Below, in pieces: positions 63,622 to 64,000 of a stretch of 64,000 nt of DNA. The stretch is from assembly GCA_963849305.1 (NCBI GenBank), contig CAWKGV010000007.1, positions 228,537-292,536 on the forward strand, read 5' to 3'. The translations under genes and the position numbers were made by a program. Origin of the DNA: CAWKGV01 sp963849305. Its GTDB lineage: Bacteria; Pseudomonadota; Alphaproteobacteria; Acetobacterales; Acetobacteraceae. The number at the start of each line of letters is the position of its first letter. The first letter of the stretch is position 1. The notes below the pieces were generated by a model. The model was not told the origin of the DNA and searched no databases. It saw nothing but the letters and a program-made list of their open reading frames with translations.

Positions 63622-64000
63622 GTGGCGAACCACGGAGCTTCCGGGCCATCGAGGCCGGGACGGCTGCGCTCGCGCATGAGTTCAACAATGTCCTGACCGC
63701 CATTCTCGCCGGCGTCGAGCTGGTATCGGCGCGCGAGGACATCGACGCCGACATCCGCGCCGAGTTGGCGCAGATCCGTCTGAACGCGGAGCGTGGGGCC
63801 ACGCTGGTGCGACAGCTGCTCACACCAAGCCGGCGTGCGCCGGATACACCGCGCCTGCTGGCGCTGGACGCGGCGTTCGACGACGCGGCCGGTCTGCTAC
63901 GACGGATCGTCGGGCCAGGCGTGCGGCTGGAGATCGCGAGCGACCAGCCCGGGCCAGTGGTGCGGGCCGATCCCGAACAGCTGCGACAGGCGCTGGTCAA
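63618..64000 (+). CDS. Histidine kinase (CckA-like), partial
   Basis: The ATG at 63618-63620 overlaps the flhB stop (ATGA). The first about 127 residues show a histidine phosphotransfer motif ALAHEFNNVLTAILAGVELV with the phospho-accepting His, then DIRAELAQIRLNAERGATLV, and the beginning of the ATPase part (RADPEQLRQALV). The H-box type (HEFNN) is that of CckA and related hybrid kinases. The absence of a PAS or membrane part before it makes this a short soluble kinase or a split relative. The gene continues beyond the window. Confidence 0.8.
   Translation, partial: MSGEPRSFRAIEAGTAALAHEFNNVLTAILAGVELVSAREDIDADIRAELAQIRLNAERGATLVRQLLTPSRRAPDTPRLLALDAAFDDAAGLLRRIVGPGVRLEIASDQPGPVVRADPEQLRQALV

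Overview
The window looks like chromosome of a high-GC alphaproteobacterium, probably Rhodospirillales/Acetobacteraceae. The reasons are very high GC at third codon positions, a dnaN-recF-gyrB block, a flgB-flgC-fliE-fliQ-fliR-flhB flagellar cluster running into a CckA-like histidine kinase, and CtrA-like boxes upstream of flgB. This placement is inference; no rRNA or tRNA gene was recognised. The assembly carries many single-base frameshifts, some in genes that should be essential or highly conserved (dnaN, flhB). Broken frames elsewhere should therefore be read with caution.

Region 1 (1-12740) is a soluble di-iron monooxygenase locus of the propane monooxygenase type. On the minus strand, in order of transcription, it holds an alcohol dehydrogenase, a WD40-like protein, a 59-residue protein, prmA (hydroxylase large subunit), prmB (reductase), prmC (small subunit), prmD (coupling protein), an amidohydrolase and the start of a Fe-S assembly (DUF59) gene. 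A divergent sigma-54 activator (10820-12740) very likely controls it. Sigma-54 -24/-12 elements precede adh (near-perfect) and prmA, and related 16-17 bp upstream motifs lie at enhancer distance from each. An IS5-family element with a CTAA target duplication sits between prmA and prmB. A second, degenerate copy without ends is fused to the 5' end of prmA.

Region 2 (12716-21862) holds a cyclopropane fatty acid synthase, a dienelactone hydrolase, a secreted ABM-domain protein, dnaN-recF-gyrB, a cluster of three phased GTGTACAC palindromes, and two unknown genes.

Region 3 (about 22-35 kb) looks lower in GC and mobile. It has remnants of a serine recombinase and of a helicase/nuclease, a 1270-residue secreted protein with a PEP-CTERM-like signal at its N-terminus, a LodA-like CTQ oxidase gene, and its FAD partner (lodB-like) split by an IS66-family element with an exact 8-bp duplication. 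A DUF6065-like gene and a small secreted protein with 14 consecutive histidines follow.

Region 4 (35-50 kb) is ordinary chromosome: a large TPR protein of about fifteen 47-residue repeats, PEP-mutase-like, DUF488, a lipoprotein, a solute-binding protein, a ClpP/SppA-like plus NTF2-like fusion, Bcr/CflA efflux, gamma-glutamyl hydrolase, SDR, and a complete sugar ABC transporter.

Region 5 (50.5-58.5 kb) is the most unusual part. A near-consensus promoter drives an operon of an acyl-carrier-like protein, an XRE regulator, an ImmA/IrrE metalloprotease fused to a chagasin-like (papain inhibitor) domain, a papain-like C1 protease and a thymidylate-synthase-like protein. Convergent to it lie a uracil-DNA-glycosylase-like gene and a MazG-like gene; the MazG-like gene is interrupted by two insertion sequences (IS4-like and IS256-like). 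I propose this as a candidate undescribed protease/inhibitor and nucleotide-metabolism defence island.

Region 6 (58.7-64 kb) is the flagellar export/basal-body cluster: fliP and fliO on minus; flgB, flgC, fliE, fliQ, fliR, flhB and a partial histidine kinase on plus.
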